From Dactylorhiza incarnata (lineage: Eukaryota > Streptophyta > Magnoliopsida > Asparagales > Orchidaceae): 64,000 nucleotides of DNA. The position numbers were made by a program, and so were the translations under genes. The notes under the pieces are model-generated. The model was not told where the DNA came from. It saw only the letters and a list, made by a program, of their open reading frames with translations, and did no database searches. Shown piece after piece: positions 11,102 through 23,400 of this stretch (within the stretch, counting starts at the first letter, position 1; the number at the start of each line of letters is the position of its first letter). Location: NCBI GenBank assembly GCA_033032865.1, contig JAWHQI010000148.1, positions 3,181,501 to 3,245,500 on the forward strand. The letters run 5' to 3'.

Positions 11102-11283
11102 ATAAAATGCTTGATTATGAATGTAAAGTTTCTAAACTCAGAGCATTTATTTTCTATCTTATCTGATGATCTATTTTTATCTATCAGATATATTTCATTT
11201 CATTATTGCTCTGTTATTTATACTTTCTGCTGTATCTATTTAATCATTTGTCAAATAGTATCCTAACCCAAATAGGGGGAGAT
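11102..11283 (+). other. A1 3' untranslated region and polypurine tract
   Basis: AT-rich sequence ending in AATAGGGGGAGAT (11271-11283), directly before the 3' LTR. This purine run is the expected primer for plus-strand DNA synthesis. A similar CAGGGGGAGATGT lies inside the env-like ORF at about 9656. Confidence 0.85.
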
Positions 11284-12789
11284 TGTTGGAACAACCCTAT
11301 TACTAATTTGGTCTAGGATCACTATATGTTGATTAGGATTTGTATTGACCCCAATGTATAGTCTTAGGGTCAAGTTTTATGCTGATTAGATTGGCAGAAC
11401 TTGGAAAATTCAAGATCAACACATGGCAAGTGATGCTCGACAAATGACTAGCAGCGGTCGACGAATTCTAAGCCAGCGCTCGACAAATGACTAGCAGCGG
11501 TCGACGAATTCTAAGTCAGCGCTCGACAATTGACTAGCAGCGGACGACGAATTCTAAGCCAGCGCTCGACAAATGACTAGCAGCGGTCGACGAATTCTAA
11601 GCCAGCGCTCGACAAATGACTAGCGGCGGTCGACAAATTCTAGCCAGCGCTCGACAAATTGCTTTCTGACGTTCAAATTTATATTCTCAGTGGATGTCAG
11701 TTCTCTGAACTCATATCAGCAAAATAACGGATATATTTATTTCTCCTTGGACGTATTCAGACAGCCAAGTAAGGATATCTTTCTCATTTATTATATCCTT
11801 ATATTCCTTCTATTCCAAGAAGAAGAATAGTCGTTGACATTTAATGCCAAAGGCATCTTTCTCGACAAAAGAAATTAAAAGGACCTGCCAAAATCGTTTT
11901 GGGTGGCTGCCTGGTTCCAAGAAGGATTTAAGTCAGAAAAAGACATTCCTTAAAGAGACAAAAGATTTGAATTTGAAAAGATATATACATACAGTTATCA
12001 GAAGAGAAACAACAAGATAGAGAATTGCAAGAACTGAGGTATTCGTCTTCTGTTAGAAAGATAAAGAAAAAAAAACTTGACTATCATTTTCTCTAATATG
12101 TGATCATAGAACAAGGAGGATAGAAGAAGTCTCTCAGAAGAAGAAGAAGAAGCATATACACTATTCTTTCTCAGTTTTCTTCTTCATCGAGATCATCTGC
12201 TACAAAGACTTCTATTTGAGAAAGCTCTGTCCAAAAATCTGTCATTAACTCTCATCAGACAGGGGGAGCTTTCTGCTTCAACATCTTTTGCCTTCTCTCA
12301 GATCATTGACAGAGATGAACACTCTATACCTTTTTATCTCACCATGTACAGGGTTAATACTCCCTTCAAAAGTTTACCCAGTGGTGGCAAGACACCTTAT
12401 CAAAAAATCCTAGTGTGGTTTTTAAGCACCTTATCAAAAGCTTATTGGTGTGTGGACACCTTATCAAAAATCCCTTGGTTCCTGGGCACCTTATCAACCC
12501 TCCTAGTTGATTCCTACCAAAGGTGGTAGAAGAGTAGACATACCTAGATTTATTGGGGAACTACTATAGCTCCTTGTGTCTTCTGTGCTTGATTATTTCT
12601 GTGTGCTTATGCTTGTGCTGTGTGTCCTTTTTATTAATTCTGTAGTTTTCTATAATTCACACTAAATACACATATACCTAAACAGTAGTTTAATTTCTTC
12701 TATAAAACGTATTAAAAAATTTCAATACCCTATTCATCCCCCCCCCCCCCACCCCTCTAGAGTAATTTAAGATCTGACCTCCACTTTCA
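11284..12789 (+). repeat. A1 3' LTR
   Basis: This 1506-bp LTR has the same ends and order as 1089-2603. Visible differences include a shorter GAA repeat (about 12137-12150), a longer C-tract (about 12738-12757) and scattered substitutions. The TSD copy CACTG follows at 12790-12794. Confidence 0.93.
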
Positions 12790-13738
12790 CACTGAGAGAA
12801 AAATGTTGATGTTCTCAGAGATTGAGAGGTGCTGCTCCTTGAGGAAGATGAACTCTGTATTTTTCTTTCTGTATATTTTCCGACAGTATTGTGTCTTTTC
12901 TTCCTGTCTTGCTGTTCTATAATAAAGTTAATCTTCTTCTTCCTTATTCCTTTGAAATATTCTGACTGATTTGAAATCAAATCCTTTAATTAAGGAATAT
13001 AATATTCTGAAAAGATTTTCTTGGAACTGTATCCTTTAATTCTTTTCATTTTCCAAAATGTGTCAACGGCCACATTCTTGAATTAAGAGAATAATAAAAG
13101 GAAAGATAATAAATCCTTGACTTATCTGAAGGGAATAGATCCGTTGCTGATAGCCGATCTGAGTTCAGAGAATAGAATAATAATGATTTGTCTGAAATAA
13201 TGAAGCTGAGGAGAAATTTCGTCGATCTGAGAATTGAGTTCATCGAACAGAGTGTTGAGTTCGTCGAACTTAATGATAATCTGCTAAATCTGGCTGGAAG
13301 ACCTGAGTTCATCGATCTGAGAATGAATTTCGTCGATCTAAACATCTTGTTACTTATTCTTTGAACGCAGAGCTGAGTTCGTCGATCTCAAGTTGGAGTT
13401 CGTCGAACTGATGAAATAAACTGCTAGACTGGCTGGAGAACTGAGTGCGTCGAGCTGGAGAGCAAGTTCATAGAACATAGAGAGGAGTTCGTCGAACGCA
13501 AAATAGAGTTCGTCGAATGCAGAACCTTGGCAAGTTCGTCGAACTGGAGCATGTCATTCGTCGAACGCATGATGGAGTTCGTCGAACGCGGTATGGAGTT
13601 CGTCCAACACAAAAACTAATTTTTTCCTAAGTTCTAGCAGCCTAAAACCTTGACCCTTAGACTATACATTGGGGTCAACTTAGTCCTAGTCAACAGATAG
13701 TGATCCTAGCCCAAATCAGTAATAGGGTTGTTCCAACA
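12790..13738 (-). repeat. A0 5' LTR, part lying right of the A1 insertion
   Basis: On the minus strand the LTR begins TGTTGGAACAACCC at 13738, the same terminus as A1. It contains a dense cluster of GAGTTCGTCGAACGCAG-type motifs at about 13210-13610, in place of the 43-bp array of A1. The A1 insertion site is at its left edge. The 5 bp at 13739-13743 (ATTTT) would be the A0 target-site copy; its partner is outside the window. Confidence 0.87.
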
Positions 13739-15926
13739 ATTTTGATCCCATAAACCCAAATTTTCTTTGAGGTAGTATGTTATACCATAAGGAGGGTGTG
13801 GTCAAAATTGCAGGGGCCAACAATTAGCTATATGAGCTGAATACCCAAATTCACCCTTTTGGCTATTGACACACCATAACACCCTTTTAAGTAGGGACAC
13901 GCAAGTGTAATTACCCAACATGCAGTAGTCCATTAGCTCCCAAATTTTTACCAGGGTTAACTGATGACATGACAAGGGTACCACCAAAATTTGGGGTTGA
14001 CTTGATGTGACTTGCACCCTAAATCACAATGATTTGATAAATCAAATAATGGGTAAAACTATAAAAACATATTTTCCTAAAAATCTGAATTTTTGACAAA
14101 AGGTAGTCCTAGGGGACATACATGCCTGGTCCAAATTTCAGCATCGTTGTAGTTACCATTGGAGAGATATTACCATTTTAATTTCTGATCTACTCTAAGA
14201 CCAGTCCCACCAAAAATGATGCCGAGGGAGCTACAGTGATCCTAGTGACATGAAATTATAGGCAACTTAAAGTTAAGACCAAGGCCTACAATTTTCATGT
14301 TGGTCACTTCTTTTGATTCTGAGCCTAAGGGGCCTAAATATTTAATTGAAGATCAAAGATCATTTGTAATAGATTTTGATAAACTATATAACATTTATTA
14401 AATTTACTATTCATCATCCTTGCACCCGTAAGACAGAAAAAATGCCATTTTTGGAGCATTTTCAGTCATGGATTCCGGCCACCATGGGTGGTGTACGGTT
14501 AATCCCCCAAGCCACCACCTCCGTCCGAGGTAGGGCTATCGACCGGCGGTGAGAACTCGGCCGGAGGTGACCGGAGTAACTCTCCCACCATTTTTGTCTT
14601 TCAAGCTTGAACATGGAAAATCCAAAATGGTGGATCACCATTTCTTCGTTGGTTTTGAAAAAGGAAGGAAGGGGAAGCTAGCACAGATGGAGTGAGGAAT
14701 GAAACTTGCCTCAATAGAGCTTGATGGTGGACTTTTCCCGGCCAAATTTCTTGAGGCTGGCCGAATTTCTTGAGGCCGACCCTTGCCAAAAATGATATTC
14801 TCCACCAATTTACTTGATCTCAGGCTCGTTTCTAGCTCCTTCCAAGCTTCTGAAGTTGTTCGTGGCCTCAATCTGAGCTGTGGTGGAGTGTTTAAGGAGC
14901 TGCCATTAAGGCCACCTCTTGGCCGACCAATGGGCTCCAATTTCATCTCCACTTGGCCATCTCCCTGCATGGAACCTGCTGGGAATTACTGAGGGAGCTC
15001 AGATTTGAACTTTGGGAGGAGGATTGAGTGCCAATTGGCACTTAATTTTTCAAATCCCCTTTTTGCCTTATGTGAAAATTGGGGGAAATATCAATTTCAC
15101 CCTTGCATGTCACCTTCTTCCAATTTCTGAGGGGAAAGCATGGTAATTGGCTCTTGGGCCTCAGAATGGGCCTCTATTGAGGGTCCTATTCCATGGGGAT
15201 TTGGTTAGATTTCATATAAGTCCATTTTAGGCATATTTGACCAAATGTTGACTTTTGAGTTGACTTGGTCAAATAGGTGAGTTGACTGGTCCAATGTGTT
15301 GGTCTTGAGTCCCTTGACACCACCCAATGTTGATTGGGTCATGGTGATGCCCCAATTGGGTCAATTTAGCCAATATGTGTGATTTTGACGAAAATTGGGG
15401 GAAAATTGACTTTGGTCAAATTAGACCAATTAATGACCAATATATGGGGCTTTGGGATCCATTGTGTCACCTATAATGTTATAATACTAGGGGTGAAGTC
15501 AATTTCATGTTTTGGGGGTCAATTGGACCTATTGGTGGAGGTTTGACCTCTGTTGACCTTAAGGGAACTTTGGTCAATTTGGGCCAATTGGTGACCCCAT
15601 GATTGGGCTTTTGAGTCCATTGCACCTCAACTAGGGTTTTTAATACATTGGTGGGATCAATTGATCATTTGAACCCTAATTGACCCATAATTGAGTGATT
15701 TGACTTATTTGGGCATAAAGTTGATTTTGGCAAAATTGATCAATTGGGTTGACCCCAATGGGTCCTAAATGACCCAAGGGACTCCATAAGGGGTTTAGGG
15801 AGTGTTAGTGGGGCCCAATTGTCATTTTGAAGCTTTAGATATCAAGCCCTAAGCCTTGGGCTCAATTTGAGTATTTGCACACCAAGGTGATTTTTACCTA
15901 TTCACCTTGGTTCTTCGGGACATTTT
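13739..15926. other. Unassigned non-coding DNA
   Basis: No convincing ORF, LTR boundary or PBS. 13740-14400 is plain AT-rich sequence. 14460-15000 is GC-richer, with CCGGCC/CCGGAGG stretches. 15200-15870 is rich in TTGAC and GGTCAA words on both strands, repeated at irregular spacing; a similar TTGAC/GGTCAA-rich stretch is at about 27890-28080. This is probably decayed repeat DNA. Confidence 0.5.
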
Positions 15927-16049
15927 TGTTGGAGCCTATGTTCCGCATCTCTTGGTTTGAGAATAACAAATATCGTGTTGTATTTGATCTTGTATTTTAT
16001 GTGTTTATAGTATGCAGGTTGTACAGGAACTATAGCTACACATCCCTAT

Positions 16050-17754
16050 TGTTGGCACCAAAAAATGTACCAACTCCACACTCGCTCGAACTGAAGGACG
16101 GGGGAGAGACTGTTGTGTGGCCGGTTACTTTGAGCTGAAGGAAAGGCAATTTTATTGATATGAAGCTTGTATTACAGCTGAGATTACAATAGAAAAGTAT
16201 GAAAGAAAAACATAAGATTTGGAGAAAAGAGATAGCAATGAGGTCTCCTGAAGTGAGACGGGAAGGTCTCTGCGGTCTCAAAAAATTGAGACCGCTCAAG
16301 TCACCGGATAGAACTGGAAGCTTTCCCAAAAGTGCTCAAACTGGTACCCCTACCCCTCTATTTATAGGCGTGGGGCCTGCCTGAACAGGCAGATATGAAA
16401 AGTAACAGGCTGCCCGGAACTGTCGAGATCGCCTGAGACTGCTGAGATCGTCTGGACCTGCTGCTGAGACCGCTGAGATCGTTAAGATCATCTGGACCTG
16501 ATCAGATCGCTTGAGATCGTCGAGATCGTCTGGACCTGCTGAGATCGTCTGGACCTGCTGCTGAGACCGCTGAGATCGTCGAGATCGTCTGGACTAGCTG
16601 AGATCGTTGAGATCGTCTGAAGCTGAATCACCTGAACAAATTACACAAAATAGAATCAGTACGGGACCGAGACCCTCCGGAGCGAGGTCGCCCAGGAGGA
16701 GCGATCTCCCATTTTTGATATCGCCCAGGAGGGGCGATCTCCTCCCTGCGAGGTCGCCCGGGAGGGGCGACCAGCTCCTTGGGAGATCGCCCAGGAGGGG
16801 CGATCTCCTTCCTGTAAGGTCGCCCGGGATGGGCGATCTCCTTCCTGTAAGGTCGCCCGGGAGGGGCGTCCTCCCCTTTTGTCAGGTCGCCCAGAAGGGG
16901 CGACCTCCCTCTACGAGGTCGCCCAGGAGGGGCAACCACCCTCTGCGAGGTCCCCCGGGAGGGGCGACCCCCCTCTGCGAGGTCCCCCGGGAGGGGCGAC
17001 CTCCCTCTGCGAGGTCGCCCGGGAGGGGTGACCTCCCTCTGCGAGGTCCCCCGGGAAGGGCGACCTCCCTCTGCGAGGTCACCCGGGAGGGGGACCTCCC
17101 TCTGTAAGGTCGCCCGGGAGGGGAGACCTCCCTCTGCTCGAGGTCGCCCAGGAGGGGCGACCTCCCTTTGCGAGGTCGCCCAGGAGGGGCGACCTCCCTC
17201 TGCGTGGTCGCCCAGGAGGGGCGACCTCCCTCTGCGTGGTCGCCCAGGAGGGGAGACCTCCCTCTACGAGGTCACCCGGGAGGGGCGACCTCACTCTGCT
17301 CGAGGTCGCCCAGGAGGGGCGACCTCCCTGTGCGAGGTCGCCAGGAGGGGCGACCTCCCTCTGTGAGGTCTCCCAGGAGGGGCGACCTCCCTCTGCGAGG
17401 TCGCCCAGGAGGGGCGACCTCCCTCTGTGAGGTCGCCCAGGAGGGGCGACCTCCCTCTGCGAGGTCGCCCAGGAGGGGCGACCTCCCCTGCATGAGGTCG
17501 CCCGGAAGGGGCGACCTCCCTTGCATGAGGTCGCCCGGAAGAGGCGATCTCCTCCTGCGTGAGGTCGCCCAGAAGCGGAGAGCTCCTTTTGCATGAGGTC
17601 GCCCAGAAGGGGCGACCTCCTCCTTTGCGAGACCGCCCGGGCTCGACGAGACCCCCCCCCCCCTCCGGAGGAGCGAGATCGGCCCGGATCTCCGAACATA
17701 CCATAACACCTGAAAATGTTAGCTCGTAGAGATCGCCGATTTCTGGGTAAAACA
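16050..17754 (-). mobile_element. S: solo LTR inserted in the B LTR
   Basis: A 1705-bp unit reading TGTTGGCACC at the left and AAAACA at the right on the plus strand, flanked by CCTAT at 16045-16049 and 17755-17759, a perfect 5-bp target duplication. There is no internal region, so it is a solo LTR left by LTR-LTR recombination. Orientation is taken as minus because CTATAAATAGAG (complement of about 16358-16369) is a good TATA box on that strand. It holds a GAGATCGTCTGGACC-type repeat cluster (about 16420-16620) and a long hairpin array (about 16680-17640). The GC-rich repeated LTR with this TATA resembles C in style, though they are not the same family. Confidence 0.9.
16680..17640. repeat. 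Array of about 30 tandem 32-bp hairpin units in S
   Basis: The unit has left arm GAGGTCGCCC, five bases AGGAG, right arm GGGCGACCTC, then CCTCTGC. The arms are perfect 10-bp inverted repeats, so each unit can form a stem-loop on either strand. Copies vary by point changes (AGGAG to GGAAG, CGACC to CGATC), with longer variants at both ends. Overlapping long reading frames in all directions here come from the repeat and are not genes. Confidence 0.92.
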
Positions 17755-17934
17755 CCTATTAGTAATATACTTAATGGAGATAACTCTCTGGAAAGAGAGC
17801 TAATGCTCGCGTTAGTTATTAATGACCCGCGTTAACAACCGTTGAGAAGGAAACCGTCGAGAAGAAATGTCATCGAGAACAAATCCATCGAGATGCCAGA
17901 GACAATGCCAGACGTTAGGACTTAACATTGTGCA

Positions 17935-18360
17935 CTAGCCGTTCGATGAAATTTGATGACGGTCGACGAAACTGTGTTCGATGAAATGAAATTTCGTTCG
18001 ACGAAATGAGATGCCGGTCGACGAAATTGTGTTCGACGAAATGAAATTCCGTTCGACGAACTTTGATGGCGTTCGTCAAAATTGAGTTCGGCGACATTGC
18101 GTTCGACGAACTCTGTTGGCGTTCGACAAAATTTAGTTCGGCGACATTGCGTTCGATGTACTTTGATGTCGTTCGACGAAATTGAGTTTGGCCACAATGC
18201 GTTCTAAGAACTTTGATGGCGTTCGACGAAATTGAGTTCGGCGACATTGCCTTCGACGAACTTTGATGGCGTTCGACGAAATTCTGTTCGACAAACTTTG
18301 ATGGCGTTCGACAAAATTGCGTTCGATGAAATAAGATGTCGTTCGACGAAAATCCACAAA
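17935..18360. repeat. TTCGACGAA array in B 5' LTR
   Basis: About 50-bp units with two copies each of GTTCGACGAA, separated by CTTTGATGGC and ATTGAGTTCGGCGACATTGC. The same array is in the 3' LTR at about 25495-25920. It lies 80-100 bp upstream of the TATA candidate, in the U3 enhancer position. Confidence 0.9.
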
Positions 18361-19525
18361 CTGCCACGATCTTGACGGTTGCACAATTTCAGGAAGATCC
18401 ACAAACTGTCGGCGTTAACTCTTAATGCCACGTGTTAGCTCCCCAGGCTATTTAAAGTACAGCCCCTCTCATTCCTTACATGAGATGATTCCAGAATTCG
18501 AATAATTTTAAGAGAGGCTCGTGTACAGCAATTAAGAGATCTTCATTGGGCTATCAGGAAGATCTAAAGAGGATTTTAAAGGAGAAGGTCTACAACGCAT
18601 ATTCCATACGAAGGATGATCGTTTGAAGAATGCCAACATCTACATCGCCCTCGTCTTCACCTTCAGAATTTCTTGGGGCGTTTATCTTTACTTATCTTGT
18701 AATCTTTAACTTTTTCCTTTTGTAATTTGTGTGGAGAAATCGTTCGGGGAGAACGTCGGATTCCGGGAAGGATTATGTGGGTAATTCACCGCGGTTGTTG
18801 GCGACTAGGTCCTTGTGCGGCTTAGGGGGTAATTCGCCGCCTTGTGCGGCTTAGGGGGTAATTCGCCGCCTTGTGCGTGGTGAATAGGTCGAGGGTAGAT
18901 CTAGGAGGTGGCTAGAGGCCTTATCTGGGGTAAGATAGGTTATAGCCAACCGGTCCTTGGGAGAAGGACCGGTGAAATAACAAAAAGTGTTTTTATATAT
19001 TCTCGCCTTGATTTCTAGCGTTATAGAAATCAGATATTTGTGTATTCAATTTATTATGAAATAAAATTATGTCTTTTAAAGTTCTATTCAATTGATTTTA
19101 TTTCCTCTTCAAGAATGTTTTAATTTATATTTTCATTAAAGTATTGAAATTAACATTTGTGTAATTATCTTTGAAATACAATAATTGTTTGCATTATCTC
19201 TGATTTTCTAGAATTGTATTTCATTTAAGATTTCATAAGTTAAATCACTGCGGCAATCTTTTTGTGCTAAGGTATATTTTCTGGAGAGCTAACGCCCATC
19301 GTTAACACTTAACGTCGGCGTTATCAACAGTTAACAAAAAATTTGGTTTCTCTTATTTACAAAGGAATCTTCAATACAATCTTTTCTGAGATATCAAAAT
19401 ATATTTTCTTATAAAATATTCCTAAACTTTGATCACAAACTTTGATAAATTTAATTAAGATTTAAAATTCCATAAAACCCTTATTCACCCCCCCCCCCCC
19501 TCTAAGGGCGCCGTAAGATCCAACA

Positions 19526-19575
19526 CGTGGTATCAGAGCGTAGGTTATTCCAATACGGCTTCACAACCGGGAATA
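19526..19575 (+). other. B primer binding site and leader
   Basis: TGGTATCAGAGC at 19528-19539 follows the LTR end by two bases (CG). It matches the initiator tRNA-Met PBS used by plant copia elements and marks the start of the B interior. Confidence 0.9.
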
Positions 19576-20494
19576 ATGTCGTTTCATGATCTCGCATCTT
19601 CTAGAGGGGATAATTTTTATGAAAATGAAAAATCATTATGTCCACCATTATTTATAGGTGAAAATTATAATGGGTGGAAAACACTTATGGAAAAATTTCT
19701 TAAAACTTTGGATTTTGAAGTTTGGAATATTACAATTAAAATGCCCCCAATTATTCTAAATAAATATGAAATGTTTTTAAATGCCAAATCTATGAATAGT
19801 CTATATTGTGCTCTAGATCAAAATATTTTCAAACTTATTTATACGCTTCCTAATGCTTTTGAAGTTTGGAAATTTCTTGAGAACACTTATAGTCTTCCTT
19901 CCACAGATGATGAACAAGAGGAATTCCTTATGGATCCAAGAGAAGAAATCGACGAGGACTCATGCTTGGAGGAAGAACAATCTAAGAGAGAAACAATATT
20001 GAACTCAATTGATGGCAAAACATCAAGCAAAAGAGAAGACGGAAACTATAGCAAGGTAAGAAAATCAAATCTTCTCTTTTGTAACAAATTCTATTTCTAC
20101 ATTTCGTGTGCTTAAATTTGCTAAATGTAAAATTTCAAAGTTGAAACATGCTAATTCCAAATTACGTTTAGAAAATAAAACTTTAAAAGCAAACGCTAAA
20201 GTAGAATCTTATATTGATGTTTCAAATTCTCATTCATGCTCTTTAATTAAAAATGCTAAACCTTGTTTTGATTATAATACTTTTATAGAAGAACTCAAGG
20301 GTTTGGAAAAAGGTCTTTTAACTTCAAAAGAGCATAATGAAATATTGATAAAAGAAAATGATAATTTAAAGGATATACTAGAATCATTAAAAATATTTAT
20401 TCAAAATTATTCATATAATAAAAAATCTTATATTTCTAGTTTATCAAATTATCTAAAGCCTAAAAGCTTAACTTCATATTATAAGGGTCTATAA
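19576..20494 (+). pseudogene. gag: B gag, frameshifted N-terminal half
   Basis: The opening MSFHDLASSRGDNFYENEKS leads into PPLFIGENYNGWKTLMEKFL, the DUF4219/UBN2-type start of plant copia Gag. The first frame runs 19576-20115. Homology-like coding then continues in another frame to 20494, with a Lys/Glu/Leu-rich, probably coiled-coil segment (KISKLKHANSKLRLENKT) like the Sirevirus Gag C-half. The switch lies between about 20050 and 20105; GCAAG/GTAAGA at 20051-20060 also resembles a splice donor. No CCHC knuckle is seen. Just downstream (to about 20930), scattered coding-like stretches with stops end in a WVHKGTITLGPLWIPKS-like piece, which may be decayed gag C-terminus. Confidence 0.7.
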
Positions 20495-23400
20495 GAAAGA
20501 GTGAAAATGAAAATCATCAAAATAAGAACCAATCATTTAAAACATATTGTAACCCACTCTTTCAACATTCAATTCTTAAGAAAGACCATCACTCTTATAA
20601 ACTCTCAAAGAAGCAATATAATAAAATTCATTATGATTATCAATATCAATGTATTTTGAAAAATAATTTGAATACACATAAATCCCAAATGAATTATTTT
20701 TCAAACAACTATCATCAAAAAAAGATGTCAAATAATTATAATATGAATTTAAAAGATTAACAACTAAAGTATGAATGGAGGCCCAAAATTAAAAACGAAA
20801 CACTAACTCCACTTGTAAAGGCCCATTCATCACTATCTCCCCAAAAGCCAACACGATGTATTTGGGTACACAAAGGAACCATCACACTTGGTCCCCTTTG
20901 GATACCTAAATCTCTTATTCACTAGGAATCATTGTATTGCATGAAGTAGAAATAAATTATAAATGAAATATCATTATTCTACTTCATGACATGCTTAATT
21001 GCTTTTTCTTTTGTTTATTTTTTATTTTTGAGCCAACACACTATGATCATTTTATATATCATGAGATATGACTTTCATTTTAAGCCTAATGTTTAACAAA
21101 TCAAATTGAATATAAAGTCATAATTTTTCTTAAGTGATCTATCTTTCCTTTTATATGTTTTATCCTTTTTAAATCCATTGCCTATAAATGTCTTATATTA
21201 TCATTATAAATTAAATGCTAAATTTGCTAAATGATATTATAAAGACTAATTAAATTACTTTCAAAATTGGATTTAAATGGACTTTTAGGGGGTCTTAGGC
21301 TAAAATATTAAATGCACAACTTATTGCATATTTATCTATTTTTCATTGTTGCATATAATAGCCCCTATATTGAAAATCATAATCGAGAAAAATCGGAATC
21401 AAATAATATCAAAAACAATGTGTTGTAAATCAAATATTGTAACTCTGTTGCTAACGCCAGGCGTTATCACTAACGCTGGCGGTAGCATATTTTCCTAAAA
21501 ATTCTGATTTCTCTAATTATTATTTCCTGAAAATTTATTTTACTATGTTAAGTATCATTATCTTCTACTTTCAGATACCTTGTATTTGTTTTGTCTAATT
21601 TCTACAAATTAAAATTAAAAAGAAAATTTACAAAACATTTCAAAACTACCAAAACAATTTTTTGTTCCTTTATATATATGTAGTATAATATTCACTTTAC
21701 AAGTTGTCACTACATATTAAAAGGATGAATATGAACCATACAATCACCACCATGATCTATTGATATCCAATGCTAAAATTCAATATATTCATATATCATA
21801 ATTCATGATCTATCAAGACCTATCTTAATCTATCAACCTTAGGAATTATGAAATATATAATTGCAATTGGTATTATAGTTTCATATCTTGTTTTGTGTGT
21901 GTGATGTGCATCTCTATTGTTTGTTGTATCTCAGTATCTTTAGACCTATGAATTAACTTGATATTAACAAGATGAAATCAAATAGAATTGCCTCTTCATT
22001 CTAGGTCTATAAATTTTCAAAACTCTATAATTGATTACATGCAAATCAATTATATATATTTAGCATATTTTGCATAACATCCAAATTCATTATCCTAGGT
22101 GCACCTTTTGGTATATGCTCAATTTAGTGTCTATGCTAGGATTATCAATATAGTGACATGCTAAAGGTAGAGAAATTTGAACTTTAAAATTCATGAGTAC
22201 AATGTGGTTTCAAAATGCACTATATGTTCTAAAACTAAAGCAAACTCATGTTTTATGAATCAATCCTTAGACTAAAACACTTAGTATGTCCATAATCGAT
22301 AAACCTATGACATGTGTCTCACAATAGCGAGGACGTAGGATTGTGTGCATTAGAGACCTAACCTCTAAGTCATGTCTTGTCCTTAACCGGGGAGGGTTCC
22401 AGTAGGGCCTTACGAGGCACTAGGGGGAAAGAGTGCTAGGTTGAGCGTCATCTTTTGTATGCATATGGGATTAACACCCCAACCTATGACATGTGTGCAG
22501 CTCCTCATGACCATCCGTCACTTAGTACAGGGCTAGAGTGTAGTCATGTAGTTAAGGTAACTTGATCTTAGATATACTTATATTATATTCATTGCATGAA
22601 TATTATCTCACTCTTTATACTTAAATCATGCATATTTGTTTTTTTTGTTCTAACATTGCATCTTGTGTTTGCGTATTTTATTATTTTGAGCTTTAATGTT
22701 TTTTTACAAAACACAAGTATTTGAAAAATCACAAAAAAAATGTTAAAAGAGTCTTCAAATCTAATCAATATACTCTAAAATTTCAACTGAAGGAAGGTCT
22801 CTTTATAATACAAATGAATTATGAAAAATGTTTTTCAAAACATCAAAAATTGCAATTCTGTCTCGGCATTAAGAGTTAACGCCTGGTGTTAGCTCCTTTT
22901 GCTCCAATTTTTTTTTGCTTTGAATTATTTCTGGTATTATTTTAATGTTTTGTGTGTGTTTTATTTCTCTGTTTGTACAAAGTTTTCTATCTTCTTATTT
23001 CCTTTAAAAACAAATTTTTATTACTTTTCAAAAAAATTATATGTATTTTCTCATGCATTATTTTGGGTTTATTTCTCTGGCATAGAATATCATTTACTAA
23101 TTGGGCTAAAAAGACTTCTATGTTTTCTATAGAATATATATAAAAAAAACAAATACAAAATTACAAAATAATTTCAAAGAACAAAAATATGTTTTTCTCT
23201 TTATGTGTGTTTATTATTTTGTGCTTATATAAAAATTTAAAAAAATTTATTTAAAAAAATGATTGTTTTTCATTGTCATTGTCAAGGATGATTAATTATA
23301 TCAATTAAAGATTAAATACAATGTTTAATTTAACTTTCAAGTTTCTTGAAAAAACATTGTTTTGTATTTGTCAAGCCTTGAAAATTATCTTGTTATGTGC

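Larger units (their letters stand above)
1089..12789 (+). mobile_element. A1: complete Sirevirus-type Ty1/copia retrotransposon with env-like ORF
   Basis: This is a full-length 11.7-kb element bounded by LTRs of about 1.51 kb that begin TGTTGGAACAACCC and end CCACTTTCA. It is flanked by a perfect 5-bp duplication, CACTG, at 1084-1088 and 12790-12794. Order: LTR, PBS, gag, PR-IN-RT-RNase H, long ORF, PPT, LTR. Integrase before RT means Ty1/copia. A long ORF after pol, with gag-pol in one frame, is the Sirevirus (SIRE1/Maximus) plan. The LTRs differ at only a small number of positions plus GAA-repeat and C-tract lengths, which points to a fairly recent insertion. It sits in antisense in the LTR of A0, a member of its own family. 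Gag and pol each carry one premature stop and the env-like ORF one frameshift, so this copy is probably not autonomous now. Confidence 0.95.
15927..19525 (+). repeat. B 5' LTR, interrupted by solo LTR S
   Basis: The first 123 bp (15927-16049) match 25167 onward; S and a 5-bp duplication follow, and the LTR resumes at 17755. Without S it is about 1.89 kb. It includes a motif array (17935-18360), CTATTTAAAG as a TATA candidate at about 18448-18457, and TTCACCCCCC...CTCTAAGG near the 3' end (about 19485-19505). Confidence 0.9.

Noticed and set aside
16680..17640. CRISPR-like look of regularly spaced repeats
   Set aside because: Units are contiguous with no unique spacers, and the setting is a plant LTR with a target-site duplication.
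16607..17709. Several long open frames on both strands (100-206 residues, Arg/Gly/Pro-rich)
   Set aside because: They are by-products of the 32-bp tandem repeat, open in many frames at once, with no family match and no start context.
17915..18431. Overlapping minus-strand frames rich in FVERH and SSNA repeats, again at 25362-25955
   Set aside because: They are translations of the 50-bp LTR array and shift frame freely between the two LTR copies.
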